Assembly (NCBI GenBank): GCA_910577325.1
Contig: CAJTMR010000021.1
Coordinates: 1 to 24,178, forward strand
Reading direction: 5' to 3'
DNA from: an uncultured Parabacteroides sp.
GTDB taxonomy: Bacteria; Bacteroidota; Bacteroidia; Bacteroidales; Tannerellaceae
Length of the DNA: 24,178 nucleotides
The translations under genes and the position numbers were made by a program. Positions 1 through 6,648 of this stretch are shown piece after piece; the stretch's first letter is position 1; each line of letters begins with the position of its first letter. The notes below the pieces were generated by a model that had not been told where the DNA came from, ran no database searches, and saw only the letters and a list, made by a program, of their open reading frames with translations.

Positions 1-51
1 ACGACCCCGAGATTACAAATCACGTGCTCTGGCCAACTGAGCTAAAGAGGC
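1..51 (-). tRNA. tRNA-Thr (anticodon TGT), partial, 3' part beyond the window edge
   Basis: Read on the minus strand from 51 down, the sequence gives a 7-nt acceptor 5' arm GCCTCTT, TA, a D-arm GCTC...GAGC with an AGTTGGCCA loop, and an anticodon arm whose loop is TTTGTAA. The anticodon TGT lies at 17-15 and reads ACA (threonine). The anticodon stem CGTGA/TCTCG has one T-T mismatch at its centre. The variable loop begins, but the T-arm and acceptor 3' strand fall outside the window. Position after rpsU-xerC-hpf matches the tRNA cluster that precedes tuf in Bacteroidetes (established synteny; tuf itself is not visible). Confidence 0.93.
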
Positions 52-62
52 AAACCTGCTTC

Positions 63-100
63 AAAAAGCAGCCGTTTCGTCACCAAGGCGAAACGGCTGC
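63..100 (-). terminator. Intrinsic terminator after hpf
   Basis: A perfect 12-bp stem (68-79 with 89-100) encloses a 9-nt loop. On the minus strand it is followed by a run of five T (67-63). It lies between the hpf stop and the tRNA gene and would stop xerC-hpf transcription. Its outer base pair touches the -7 element of the promoter that drives the tRNA genes. Confidence 0.8.
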
Positions 101-130
101 AAATTTAGGCATTATTTCTTATATACCAAA
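100..130 (-). promoter_or_regulatory. Bacteroidetes-type promoter for the tRNA(-tuf) transcript
   Basis: On the minus strand TTTG (130-127) is followed by a 19-bp spacer if the next base 126 is counted, and then by TAAATTTG (107-100), an exact TAnnTTTG -7 box. The expected start, about 6-7 nt further on, falls inside the first arm of the neighbouring terminator hairpin. Confidence 0.7.
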
Positions 131-147
131 TTTATCTACCGTTTTTT

Positions 148-447
148 TTATTTGGATCTAATTTTTTCCTTGAATTTAACCAACTGTTTCTCCAATGCTT
201 CTACACATTCGTCAATTGATTCTTCAAAAGTATCATTCACCTTCTCGGCAAAACAATCTCCATTCTTAATAATTAACCGAATAGCCGCTTCTTTATTGTT
301 GGCAGATTCCGGTTTCACGACTTTCAAATTGACTTCTGCCGATATAATGCCGTCGAAATATTGTTCCAACTTAGACACTTTCTTCTGAATAAACGCTTCC
401 AATTGATCAGTTGCGTCAAAATGGATTGCTTGAATTCTAATGTTCAT
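148..447 (-). CDS. hpf: Ribosome hibernation-promoting factor, short HPF/RaiA family
   Basis: This 99-residue protein starts MNIRIQAIHFDATDQLEAFI and fits the short HPF/YfiA family (about 95-110 residues), which has a single beta-alpha-beta-beta-beta-alpha domain and lacks the C-terminal extension of long HPF. The family binds the decoding region of the 30S subunit in stationary phase, inactivating or dimerising ribosomes. The start is well supported: a strong GGAGG lies 7 nt upstream, inside the last codons of xerC, and the ATG overlaps the xerC stop as ATGA (447-444). This implies translational coupling to xerC. A hairpin terminator follows the stop. Residues 15-27 and 70-96 are the charged helices expected of the family. 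Confidence 0.94.
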   Translation of the reverse strand: MNIRIQAIHFDATDQLEAFIQKKVSKLEQYFDGIISAEVNLKVVKPESANNKEAAIRLIIKNGDCFAEKVNDTFEESIDECVEALEKQLVKFKEKIRSK

Positions 448-1373
448 AATAAACCTCCTTCTTTTTGTGCTCTTGGATGAGCATGATACACTTTTTTTAA
501 TTCCTCAAAGGTTGTATGTGTGTAAATACTGGTAGAAGCCAAACTGCTGTGCCCAAGTAACTCTTTCACAGCGTTCAACTCTGCTCCATTATTCAACATA
601 CTTGTCGCAAACGAATGCCTTAATACGTGGGGACTACATTTTGCCAATGTCGGAATATCCGAGAGTTTCTTTTTTACTATCATATAAAGTATACCCGTGG
701 ACAACTGTTCTCCATTCTTCCGGACAAAGAACCATCCGCTTCCTGCACCAACTTCACGATTTCGGACTTCTGTATATGCAAGCATCAAGTTTCTTAATCT
801 TTCTGCAAAAGGAATCAAGCGCTGCTTGTTACGCTTACCTGTCACCTTGACTTGCATGGCTTCATAATCTATATCGGTATCTTGTATACCGAGCAACTCA
901 GAACGTCTCACGCCAGTATCATAAAGCATTTCAAGTATCAAACGATCCCTTATCCCTTCAAAATCCTCATCAAACCCGTCTCCGTCCAACAATTCTTCCA
1001 TGTCCTTCTCTTTTACAAAAGTCGGCAAAGGCTTCTTCGTTTTCGGACCAGTCACAAAACGCAACGGGTTTACAGAAACAATTCCCTGCTTCATAAGGAA
1101 TTTAAAAAAAGATTTCAAAGAACTCAATTTCCGGTTGACAGATACGGGCGAGATGTCATTATCCAACAGGCAGATAATCCAATTTCGTACAATATCCGCA
1201 TCAACTTCTTCCGGCACAAATATGCCTTCTTTCTTCTCTTTTACAAAATCTTCAAATTGACGCAAATCTTTTGAATAAGCACCAACCGTATACTCGGAAT
1301 AATTCCGCTCATACCGAAGATAATCTAAAAATGAATCAATCTGCACATTCACATTGCATCTACTTTTATGCAA
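444..1373 (-). CDS. xerC: Site-specific tyrosine recombinase XerC/XerD family
   Basis: This is a chromosome-dimer-resolution type tyrosine recombinase of 309 residues. The N-terminal SAM-like core-binding domain spans about 10-100 and the catalytic domain about 118-295. All catalytic residues are visible: R156 (TGVRRSEL), K180 (TGKRNKQR), H249 and R252 (SPHVLRHSFA), H275 (LGHSS) and the nucleophile Y284 (SIYTH). The longest frame begins with TTG at 1373. The first conserved segment (QIDSFLDYLRYER) starts at residue 11, so GTG codons at 1352 or 1346 are equally plausible starts. It is the first gene of an xerC-hpf unit downstream of rpsU. Its position in the core rpsU-xerC-hpf-tuf neighbourhood favours a housekeeping Xer over an integron or phage integrase. 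Confidence 0.92.
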   Translation of the reverse strand: MHKSRCNVNVQIDSFLDYLRYERNYSEYTVGAYSKDLRQFEDFVKEKKEGIFVPEEVDADIVRNWIICLLDNDISPVSVNRKLSSLKSFFKFLMKQGIVSVNPLRFVTGPKTKKPLPTFVKEKDMEELLDGDGFDEDFEGIRDRLILEMLYDTGVRRSELLGIQDTDIDYEAMQVKVTGKRNKQRLIPFAERLRNLMLAYTEVRNREVGAGSGWFFVRKNGEQLSTGILYMIVKKKLSDIPTLAKCSPHVLRHSFATSMLNNGAELNAVKELLGHSSLASTSIYTHTTFEELKKVYHAHPRAQKEGGLL

Positions 1374-1401
1374 CGAAAATAAGAATAAGAATCCAATAAA
1401 A

Positions 1402-1409
1402 CAAACTTA
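1402..1409 (-). promoter_or_regulatory. Putative -7 element of the xerC promoter
   Basis: TAAGTTTG on the minus strand (1409-1402) is an exact TAnnTTTG match in the rpsU-xerC gap. No convincing TTTG lies 19-21 bp upstream. Start of transcription would be near 1395, leaving a short leader before the TTG/GTG start codons of xerC. Confidence 0.45.
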
Positions 1410-1428
1410 GTAGATAGATTTTGTATTT

Positions 1429-1620
1429 TTATTCTTCTACCTGCTGCAATTGCTGAACGTAAACAGCACGCATAGTTTGTTTTCTCTTTGCTACAGAAGG
1501 TTTTTCGAAAGCTTGACGATTTCTCAATTCTTTTACTACACCTGTTTTTTCAAACTTTCTTTTGAATTTCTTAAGCGCTTTTTCAATGTTTTCGCCTTCT
1601 TTTAATGGAACTACGATCAT
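1429..1620 (-). CDS. rpsU: 30S ribosomal protein S21
   Basis: A 63-residue, highly basic protein starting MIVVPLKEGENIEKALKKFK, with the KRKFEKTGVVKELRNRQAFE segment typical of S21 in Bacteroidetes. S21 is a late-assembling small-subunit protein near the anti-Shine-Dalgarno region. Length is normal (58-71). The gene has its own well-formed promoter just upstream and is followed by xerC after 55 bp, so some transcripts may run rpsU-xerC-hpf. The C-terminal residues QQLQQVEE are less basic than the rest. The start ATG is the only one that keeps the conserved MIVVPL N-terminus. Confidence 0.96.
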   Translation of the reverse strand: MIVVPLKEGENIEKALKKFKRKFEKTGVVKELRNRQAFEKPSVAKRKQTMRAVYVQQLQQVEE

Positions 1621-1667
1621 AATTTAATTTATTATATTGTTTATTACTATATCCACAAATTGGGCAG

Positions 1668-1698
1668 CAAAATTACTGATTGTTTCGGGATTAGCAAA
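1668..1698 (-). promoter_or_regulatory. Promoter of rpsU, near-perfect Bacteroidetes consensus
   Basis: On the minus strand TTTG (1698-1695), a 19-bp spacer and TAATTTTG (1675-1668) give an exact -33/-7 pair. The predicted start near 1661 leaves a leader of about 40 nt before the rpsU ATG at 1620. The promoter begins 18 bp after the mtnA stop codon. Confidence 0.78.
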
Positions 1699-1715
1699 AC
1701 TTTCCGTAAATATTT

Positions 1716-2780
1716 TTATAAATCCTGCATACGAAAAGGAGGATAAACGATACCTTTCTCGGTTATAATCGCTGTTATCAAGTCGTGAGGAGTTACATCA
1801 AAAGCCGGATTATAGGCTTTCACCCCTTCAGGAGCCATCCGCGAAGCATACCACATATCCGTAATTTCTTCGGGATTCCTTTCTTCGATCACGATCGAAT
1901 CCCCATCCGGACAATTCGGATCAATAGTGGATGTCGGCCCCAATACATAAAAAGGAATACCGTAATAACGTGCCAGAATCGCTACCCCCGAAGTCCCGAT
2001 CTTATTAGCCGTATCCCCGTTTGCCGCAACCCGGTCGCAACCGACCACGACAGCCTGTACCCAACCTTTGCGCATAACGGCCGATACCATATTGTCACAA
2101 ATCAGAGTGACATCCACGCCTGCCTTCTGCAATTCGTAAGCTGTCAGGCGTGCCCCCTGCAACAGCGGGCGCGTTTCATCGGCAAACACCTTGAAGCTAT
2201 ATCCACGTTCTTCCCCTAAATAAACCGGAGCCAGGGCCGTTCCATATTCCGAGACTGCCAGATGGCCGGCATTACAATGAGTCAGAATTCCCATTTTCGG
2301 ACGCAGCAAGGACAAACCATTCTCTCCTATTTTACGGCAAGCAGCAGCATCTTCTGCTCGGATCGCCTCCGATTCGGCACGCAGCAATTGTATTACTTCC
2401 AAAACGGACTTCATCGGATGAACGGCCACGACTTTTTCCATCCGGTTCAAAGCAGCAACCAAGTTGACCGCAGTCGGACGAGAAGAGGCCAGATAATTTT
2501 TAATTCGGAGGAACTCATTGTAAAAACCTTCGTAAGTGTCTGCCGTAATCTGCCGGCTGCAAACATAAATACCATAGGCAGCAGCAATCCCAATAGCCGG
2601 AGCCCCGCGTACCTTCAATCTATATATAGCATCCCAAACTTCTTCTACAGAAGAAAGGGAAACATATACTTCAGATTCCGGCAAGCAGGTCTGATCCAGA
2701 ATAATCACAGCACTCCCGTCTTGACTCAGACGAACTGTCTTCAAATCGATTATATTGGTATTCATCTTTAACAGAATCAT
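1716..2780 (-). CDS. mtnA: S-methyl-5-thioribose-1-phosphate isomerase (eIF-2B-like family)
   Basis: The product converts methylthioribose-1-phosphate to methylthioribulose-1-phosphate, the aldose-ketose isomerase step of methylthioadenosine salvage. Family marks are RGAPAIGIAAAYG (59-70), THCNAGHLA with the catalytic cysteine C169, and GCDRVAANGDTANKIGT with the catalytic aspartate D249. Length 354 is normal. ATG at 2780 and ATG at 2765 (MNTNIIDLKTV) are both possible, and the shorter form starts nearer to the conserved region. No other methionine-salvage gene lies in this window, so the product might feed a partial pathway. The related ribose-1,5-bisphosphate isomerases are a less likely alternative. 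A 22-bp palindrome sits 20 bp upstream of the start and may be an operator or leader hairpin. Confidence 0.9.
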   Translation of the reverse strand: MILLKMNTNIIDLKTVRLSQDGSAVIILDQTCLPESEVYVSLSSVEEVWDAIYRLKVRGAPAIGIAAAYGIYVCSRQITADTYEGFYNEFLRIKNYLASSRPTAVNLVAALNRMEKVVAVHPMKSVLEVIQLLRAESEAIRAEDAAACRKIGENGLSLLRPKMGILTHCNAGHLAVSEYGTALAPVYLGEERGYSFKVFADETRPLLQGARLTAYELQKAGVDVTLICDNMVSAVMRKGWVQAVVVGCDRVAANGDTANKIGTSGVAILARYYGIPFYVLGPTSTIDPNCPDGDSIVIEERNPEEITDMWYASRMAPEGVKAYNPAFDVTPHDLITAIITEKGIVYPPFRMQDL

Positions 2781-2799
2781 GTTATATCAAACAAAAATA

Positions 2800-2821
2800 C
2801 TTGCCGACAATTGTCGGCAAG
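2800..2821. repeat. Perfect 22-bp palindrome upstream of mtnA
   Basis: The segment starting CTTGCCGAC and ending GTCGGCAAG, with AATT at the centre, is identical to its own reverse complement over all 22 bases. As RNA it folds into a 9-bp stem with an AATT loop, followed on the minus strand by TATTTTTG. It lies 20 bp before the mtnA start in the divergent mtnA/aminopeptidase gap. It could be a dimeric repressor site or a leader hairpin. Nothing in the sequence decides between them. Confidence 0.6.
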
Positions 2822-2835
2822 CAGCTCTTTCTGCG

Positions 2836-2843
2836 CGAAGATA
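2836..2843 (-). promoter_or_regulatory. Weak candidate -7 element for mtnA
   Basis: TATCTTCG (2843-2836, minus strand) matches TAnnTTTG at all but one defined base. No -33 TTTG is visible at the right distance. If used, transcription would start near 2829 and the palindrome at 2800-2821 would lie at the very start of the mtnA leader. Confidence 0.3.
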
Positions 2844-2907
2844 CAAAATAATGCTGTTCATGCTATTGGTTATGAGCAATCTATTTTACAAAATCTTTCA
2901 TCGGCGA

Positions 2908-2940
2908 TTGAGATCTATCACAATAAATTTAATAACTTTG
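2908..2940 (+). promoter_or_regulatory. Promoter of the M24B aminopeptidase gene
   Basis: TAACTTTG (2933-2940) is an exact -7 TAnnTTTG box. TTG at 2908-2910 could serve as -33 with a rather long 22-bp spacer. The start would be near 2947, about 28 nt before the ATG at 2975. Confidence 0.55.
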
Positions 2941-2974
2941 CAATATTAGTAATGTTGACATAAAACAAAATGTG

Positions 2975-4765
2975 ATGAAAACAAACATTCCCGAACGCAT
3001 TGCCGCCCTGAGAGAAGCAATGAAACAGCATAAAATCAATGCTTATATCATTCCGACTTCCGATCCTCACATGAGTGAATACCCTGCCGACTGCTGGAAA
3101 TACCGCGAATGGATTTCCGGATTCACAGGTTCGGCCGGAACAGTTGTAATCACAGCCGATAAAGCTGGGCTTTGGACCGACTCACGCTATTTTCTTCAAG
3201 CCTCAGCCCAATTGGAAGGGACAGGTATTGAGCTTTTCAAAATGATGTTGCCCGAAACCCCGACAATCCCAGAGTTCTTAGCACACGAACTGGAAGAGGG
3301 ACAGACTGTCGGACTGAACGGTGAGACATACAGTCTGGCAGATGCCCGCACACTGGAAAAGTCACTGGCGGAAAAAAAAATCAAACTGAACACAAACGCT
3401 TCGCTGATCGATCCGATCTGGAAAGAACGCCCCGCTATTCCGGAAGCTCCAATGTTTGAAATGCCAATCGAATTAAGCGGAAAATCAGTTGAAGACAAAA
3501 TCCTCAATATCAACAAAATGCTACACAAGGCAGGAGCTGACTGCACCATCCTCTCCGCATTGGACGAAGTGGCTTGGACCTTTAATATCAGAGGTACGGA
3601 CGTTGCCTATAATCCGGTCGTCACCAGTTATGCATTCGTTTCCGAAAAGGAAAGCGTACTATTCGTGAATCCGAAGAAAATCCCTACCGAAATAGCAAAA
3701 CATCTAAAGGAAGAAGGAGTAATACTGGCCGATTACGGCATGTTGGCGACCTTCCTGTCACGGTTGCCGGAACGGACACGGGTGTTTGTCGACAGCAAAC
3801 GGACAAACGTGGCCATCTACAATGCACTGCCCGAAAGCAGTATCCTGATAGAAGGAATCTCGCCTGCCAGCCACCTGAAAAGCATCAAGAACAAGACAGA
3901 AATAAAAGGATTCCGCAACGCAGTCCTGAAAGACGGTATCGCCATGACCAAATTCTATTTCTGGCTGGAAAAAATGCTTAAAGCCGGAGAAAGGGTGACA
4001 GAACTGAGTGCCGCCGCCAAGTTGACGGCTCTGCGCTCCGAACAGCCTCAATACGTCATGGACAGCTTTGCCTGCATATCCAGCTACGGCCCGCATGGAG
4101 CGGTCGTGCACTACTCTCCTACACCCGAAACAGACACGGAGCTGAAAACGGATAGTTTGTACCTGCTCGACTCCGGAGCCCAGTATTTGGACGGAACGAC
4201 CGACATCACCCGTACGATCGCCCTTTGCAACGAACCGAGCGAGCAGATGAAGAAAGACTTTACCCGCACTCTGAAAGGCACGATTGGAATTGCCAAATGC
4301 AAATTCCCTGCAGGCATACGGGGCTGCTTGATCGACGCTTTTGCCCGAAAAGCCTTGTGGGATGCTGGCATCAACTATCTGCACGGAACCTGCCACGGCA
4401 TCGGCCATTGTCTGAACGTGCATGAAGGGCCGCAAAGCATCCGAATGGAAGAAAACCCGGTAATCCTCCAACCGGGCATGGTGATGAGCGACGAACCGGC
4501 CATGTACCGCCCCGGCGAATACGGCATCCGGACCGAAAATATGATCTTGGTTCGTGAAGACAGTGAAACAGAATTCGGAAAATTCCTCGGTTTCGAGACT
4601 TTGACTTTATGTTACATAGATACGAAGCTGGTTATCCCATCTATGCTTTCCGTACGCGAACATGCCTGGCTGAACAAATACCACCAGATGGTATACGACT
4701 TGGTAAGCCCGCATTTGAACGAGGAAGAGAAAGCTTGGTTAAAAGAGAAAACGGCTGAAATTTAA
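2975..4765 (+). CDS. Xaa-Pro aminopeptidase, M24B family, three-domain type
   Basis: This cytosolic metallopeptidase removes N-terminal residues that precede proline. At 596 residues it is the long form: two creatinase-like N-terminal domains (about 5-145 and 155-315) and a C-terminal pita-bread domain (about 320-540). The dinuclear metal ligands are all present: D399 (LLDSGAQ) and D410 (GTTDITRT), H474 (HGTCHGIGH), E507 (SDEPAMY) and E521 (IRTENM). Numbering is from ATG 2975. The frame could open one codon earlier at GTG 2972, but ATG is preferred. No signal peptide is seen. It is the first of three plus-strand genes. The long antisense frames opposite it are shadows. The eukaryotic-like length is usual for Bacteroidetes. 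Confidence 0.93.
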   Translation: MKTNIPERIAALREAMKQHKINAYIIPTSDPHMSEYPADCWKYREWISGFTGSAGTVVITADKAGLWTDSRYFLQASAQLEGTGIELFKMMLPETPTIPEFLAHELEEGQTVGLNGETYSLADARTLEKSLAEKKIKLNTNASLIDPIWKERPAIPEAPMFEMPIELSGKSVEDKILNINKMLHKAGADCTILSALDEVAWTFNIRGTDVAYNPVVTSYAFVSEKESVLFVNPKKIPTEIAKHLKEEGVILADYGMLATFLSRLPERTRVFVDSKRTNVAIYNALPESSILIEGISPASHLKSIKNKTEIKGFRNAVLKDGIAMTKFYFWLEKMLKAGERVTELSAAAKLTALRSEQPQYVMDSFACISSYGPHGAVVHYSPTPETDTELKTDSLYLLDSGAQYLDGTTDITRTIALCNEPSEQMKKDFTRTLKGTIGIAKCKFPAGIRGCLIDAFARKALWDAGINYLHGTCHGIGHCLNVHEGPQSIRMEENPVILQPGMVMSDEPAMYRPGEYGIRTENMILVREDSETEFGKFLGFETLTLCYIDTKLVIPSMLSVREHAWLNKYHQMVYDLVSPHLNEEEKAWLKEKTAEI

Positions 4766-4775
4766 TCAACAGACG

Positions 4776-4825
4776 ATTGACAATTGGCTTGTCGTTGTTA
4801 ATTGTCAATTATTAATTGTCAATTA
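4776..4825. repeat. Tandem 14-bp repeats with an inverted copy in the 67-bp intergenic gap
   Basis: TTAATTGTCAATTA occurs twice back to back (4798-4811 and 4812-4825). Its core is present inverted as ATTGACAATT at 4776-4785. The inverted copy can pair with 4800-4809 to make a 10-bp AT-rich stem. The block fills nearly the whole gap and ends 7 bp before the start codon of the next gene. Confidence 0.75.
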
Positions 4826-4832
4826 AAAAGTT

Positions 4833-5354
4833 ATGGCTTTAATAAAATCAGTAAGAGGCTTTACTCCCCAAATAGGTAAAGACACGTTTTTAGCAGACAA
4901 CGCCACTATTATCGGCGATGTAGAGATAGGCGAAGGTTGCAGCATCTGGTTCGGGACCGTGTTGCGAGGCGATGTAAACTCCATACGGATCGGCAACGGG
5001 GTGAATATACAGGACGGTTCCGTCCTGCACACCTTATACGAGAAATCGACAATTGAGATCGGTGATGATGTCTCGGTCGGCCACAATGTCACGATCCACG
5101 GGGCAAAGATATGCAACGGCGCTCTCATCGGAATGGGATCGGTCGTACTGGACCACGCCGTGATCGGCGAAGGTGCGATAGTCGCAGCCGGATCGGTCGT
5201 GTTAAGCAAGACTATCGTCGAGCCGGGAAGCATCTACGCAGGCGTACCAGCCAAGTTCGTAAAGAAGGTGGACCCGGAACAAGCAAAGGAGATCAATCAG
5301 AAGATAGCCAAGAACTATCACATATACTCATCTTGGTATAAAGAAGGACGCTAA
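4833..5354 (+). CDS. Gamma-class carbonic anhydrase-like protein (left-handed beta-helix)
   Basis: A 173-residue hexapeptide-repeat protein of the gamma carbonic anhydrase/PaaY/YrdA group. Hexapeptide turns run from about residue 20 to 140 (ATIIGDVEIGEGCSIWF, AIVAAGSVV and others), followed by a C-terminal helix (DPEQAKEINQKIAKNY). The three zinc-ligand histidines of active gamma-CAs align as H66 (SVLHT), H84 (VGHNV) and H89 (IHG), so metal binding is likely. Whether it hydrates CO2 or has another acyl-CoA-related role cannot be told from sequence. The start ATG is the natural one for the family. Coding continues from the upstream aminopeptidase after a repeat-filled 67-bp gap, and the HAD gene follows after 50 bp. 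Confidence 0.9.
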   Translation: MALIKSVRGFTPQIGKDTFLADNATIIGDVEIGEGCSIWFGTVLRGDVNSIRIGNGVNIQDGSVLHTLYEKSTIEIGDDVSVGHNVTIHGAKICNGALIGMGSVVLDHAVIGEGAIVAAGSVVLSKTIVEPGSIYAGVPAKFVKKVDPEQAKEINQKIAKNYHIYSSWYKEGR

Positions 5355-5372
5355 CCCGCTACCTGTAGCGGG
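5355..5372. repeat. GC-rich hairpin directly after the carbonic-anhydrase stop codon
   Basis: CCCGCTAC-CT-GTAGCGGG is a perfect inverted repeat that begins at the first base after the TAA. No T-run follows on either strand, so it does not look like a complete intrinsic terminator. It may protect the 3' end or separate the expression of the two genes. Confidence 0.55.
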
Positions 5373-5404
5373 ATCATGGAACAGGATAAACAACACAATT
5401 GCAA

Positions 5405-6061
5405 ATGAAAAAATACAAATACGTCCTGCTGGATCTGGACGGAACGATTACCGATCCGATGATCGGTATCACCCGATGCGTCGAATACGCATTGAACCAT
5501 TTCGGCATACAGGTAAACGACCTACGTGAGTTATGTCCTTTTATCGGTCCTCCCCTTTTGGACTCGTTCCGGGATTTCTATCATTTCACAGACGAACAAG
5601 CCAAAGAGGCTACAGAAAAGTACCGGGAACGTTTTGCCGACACCGGCATTTATGAGAACAAACTGTATGACGGCATGAAAGACTTTTTAGAAGAGGCAAC
5701 CCGGCAAGGGCGTATCCTAATGCTGGCGACATCCAAACCGACAGTCTTTGCCAAACGCATTCTGGACTATTTCGATATCGCCCATTACTTTGCCTTCGTC
5801 GCAGGCAGCGGCTTGGACGGTTCCTTCTATACAAAAGGAGATGTGATCCGTCATGTATTGGAAAGCAATAACCTGACGGATCATCCATCAGTCGTCATGA
5901 TCGGCGACCGCAAACATGATATCATCGGGGCCAAAGAGAACAGGCTCGATTCGATCGGCGTGCTTTACGGTTACGGCAACCGGGAAGAATTGTCGAAAGC
6001 CGGGGCGGACTATATCGCAGAAGATATTGCCGGACTGCACAATCTGCTGTTCCATCAATAG
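5405..6061 (+). CDS. HAD-superfamily hydrolase, phosphoglycolate phosphatase-like
   Basis: This is a 218-residue cytosolic HAD phosphatase. Motif I is LLDLDGTITD (nucleophile D10, acid D12), motif II is MLATSKP, motif III lysine is in YTKGDVIRHV, and motif IV is GDRKHDIIGAKEN. A helical C1 cap lies between motifs I and II (about residues 18-85), as in Gph/PpaX-type enzymes. Substrate cannot be assigned: phosphoglycolate, pyrophosphate or nucleotide monophosphates are all known for close families. The frame is open from a TTG at 5399, but the ATG at 5405 is the better start. Its 3' end overlaps the convergent YIP1-like gene by 7 bp with no terminator between them. Confidence 0.88.
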   Translation: MKKYKYVLLDLDGTITDPMIGITRCVEYALNHFGIQVNDLRELCPFIGPPLLDSFRDFYHFTDEQAKEATEKYRERFADTGIYENKLYDGMKDFLEEATRQGRILMLATSKPTVFAKRILDYFDIAHYFAFVAGSGLDGSFYTKGDVIRHVLESNNLTDHPSVVMIGDRKHDIIGAKENRLDSIGVLYGYGNREELSKAGADYIAEDIAGLHNLLFHQ

Positions 6062-6645
6062 CACACCCATTTTATCAGATAGCGACAAAACACATCTCCG
6101 ACAAAGATCCCCACGCAATAAAGGATTCCTAATTTGTAGCCTTTCAGGTTACAGGACACTTTCAATGCTTGGAACATCCAAATCAGCACCCAGATCAAAA
6201 AGACAAAAGAGACCAGCGACAGCCATATCCCGATAAGGAATCCAGGCTGTTGCATGATCTCTGCCGGAGGCATGTTCACATCTATCTGTGCGAGTTTCTG
6301 CATAGGCGGCAAGAAATTGAAGAGGTTCATGACGATCAACGGCAATTGTGCGAAAACAACCGTTCCCAACACATCGACCATCCGTATGCGTGAACGGGAA
6401 AGCAACAGTCCTCCCAAATAAAACATAGCAGCCGGAATCAGCCAAACGGCAAGATGCTCCACCGCATAGCACCACCAAGCCAAATTCGGAGCCGGACCAA
6501 AATGTAGCAACCCGTGATAATGCCAACCGGAATAATAAGAAAGAACTGTCGATAGCACCATCCCAGCCAGTCCCCAAAGCGCTGCTTCCAGACCGGCAAT
6601 CCGTTCAAAAGGATTTATCAATCCATAAAGATGTTGTTTGTTCAT
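6055..6645 (-). CDS. YIP1-family integral membrane protein
   Basis: A 196-residue hydrophobic protein with about five membrane segments (near 22-37, 60-80, 88-108, 135-157 and 172-190) and a short cytosolic start, MNKQHLYGLINPFERIAGLEA. The layout and the N-terminal NPFERI segment fit small bacterial YIP1-type proteins of unknown function. It starts 3 bp after the stop of the zinc-ribbon/HTH gene, so the two are almost surely cotranscribed. Its 3' end runs 7 bp into the HAD gene on the other strand. Function is unknown, and the family name is an assignment by composition and layout rather than by a catalytic motif. Confidence 0.72.
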   Translation of the reverse strand: MNKQHLYGLINPFERIAGLEAALWGLAGMVLSTVLSYYSGWHYHGLLHFGPAPNLAWWCYAVEHLAVWLIPAAMFYLGGLLLSRSRIRMVDVLGTVVFAQLPLIVMNLFNFLPPMQKLAQIDVNMPPAEIMQQPGFLIGIWLSLVSFVFLIWVLIWMFQALKVSCNLKGYKLGILYCVGIFVGDVFCRYLIKWVCY

Positions 6646-6648
6646 AAT

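Noticed and set aside
444..1373. xerC as the integrase of a mobile element inserted at the tRNA-Thr gene
   Set aside because: A tyrosine recombinase near a tRNA suggests an integration site, but the gene order rpsU-xerC-hpf-tRNA is the conserved core arrangement. No direct repeat of the tRNA end or cargo genes are visible.
2755..2949. A 64-codon plus-strand frame in the mtnA/aminopeptidase gap
   Set aside because: It starts inside mtnA on the other strand, crosses the palindrome and ends beside the aminopeptidase promoter; no motif is seen.
3758..4471. A 237-codon minus-strand frame inside the aminopeptidase gene
   Set aside because: It lies opposite the metal-binding domain of a well-supported M24B enzyme and has no recognisable motif.
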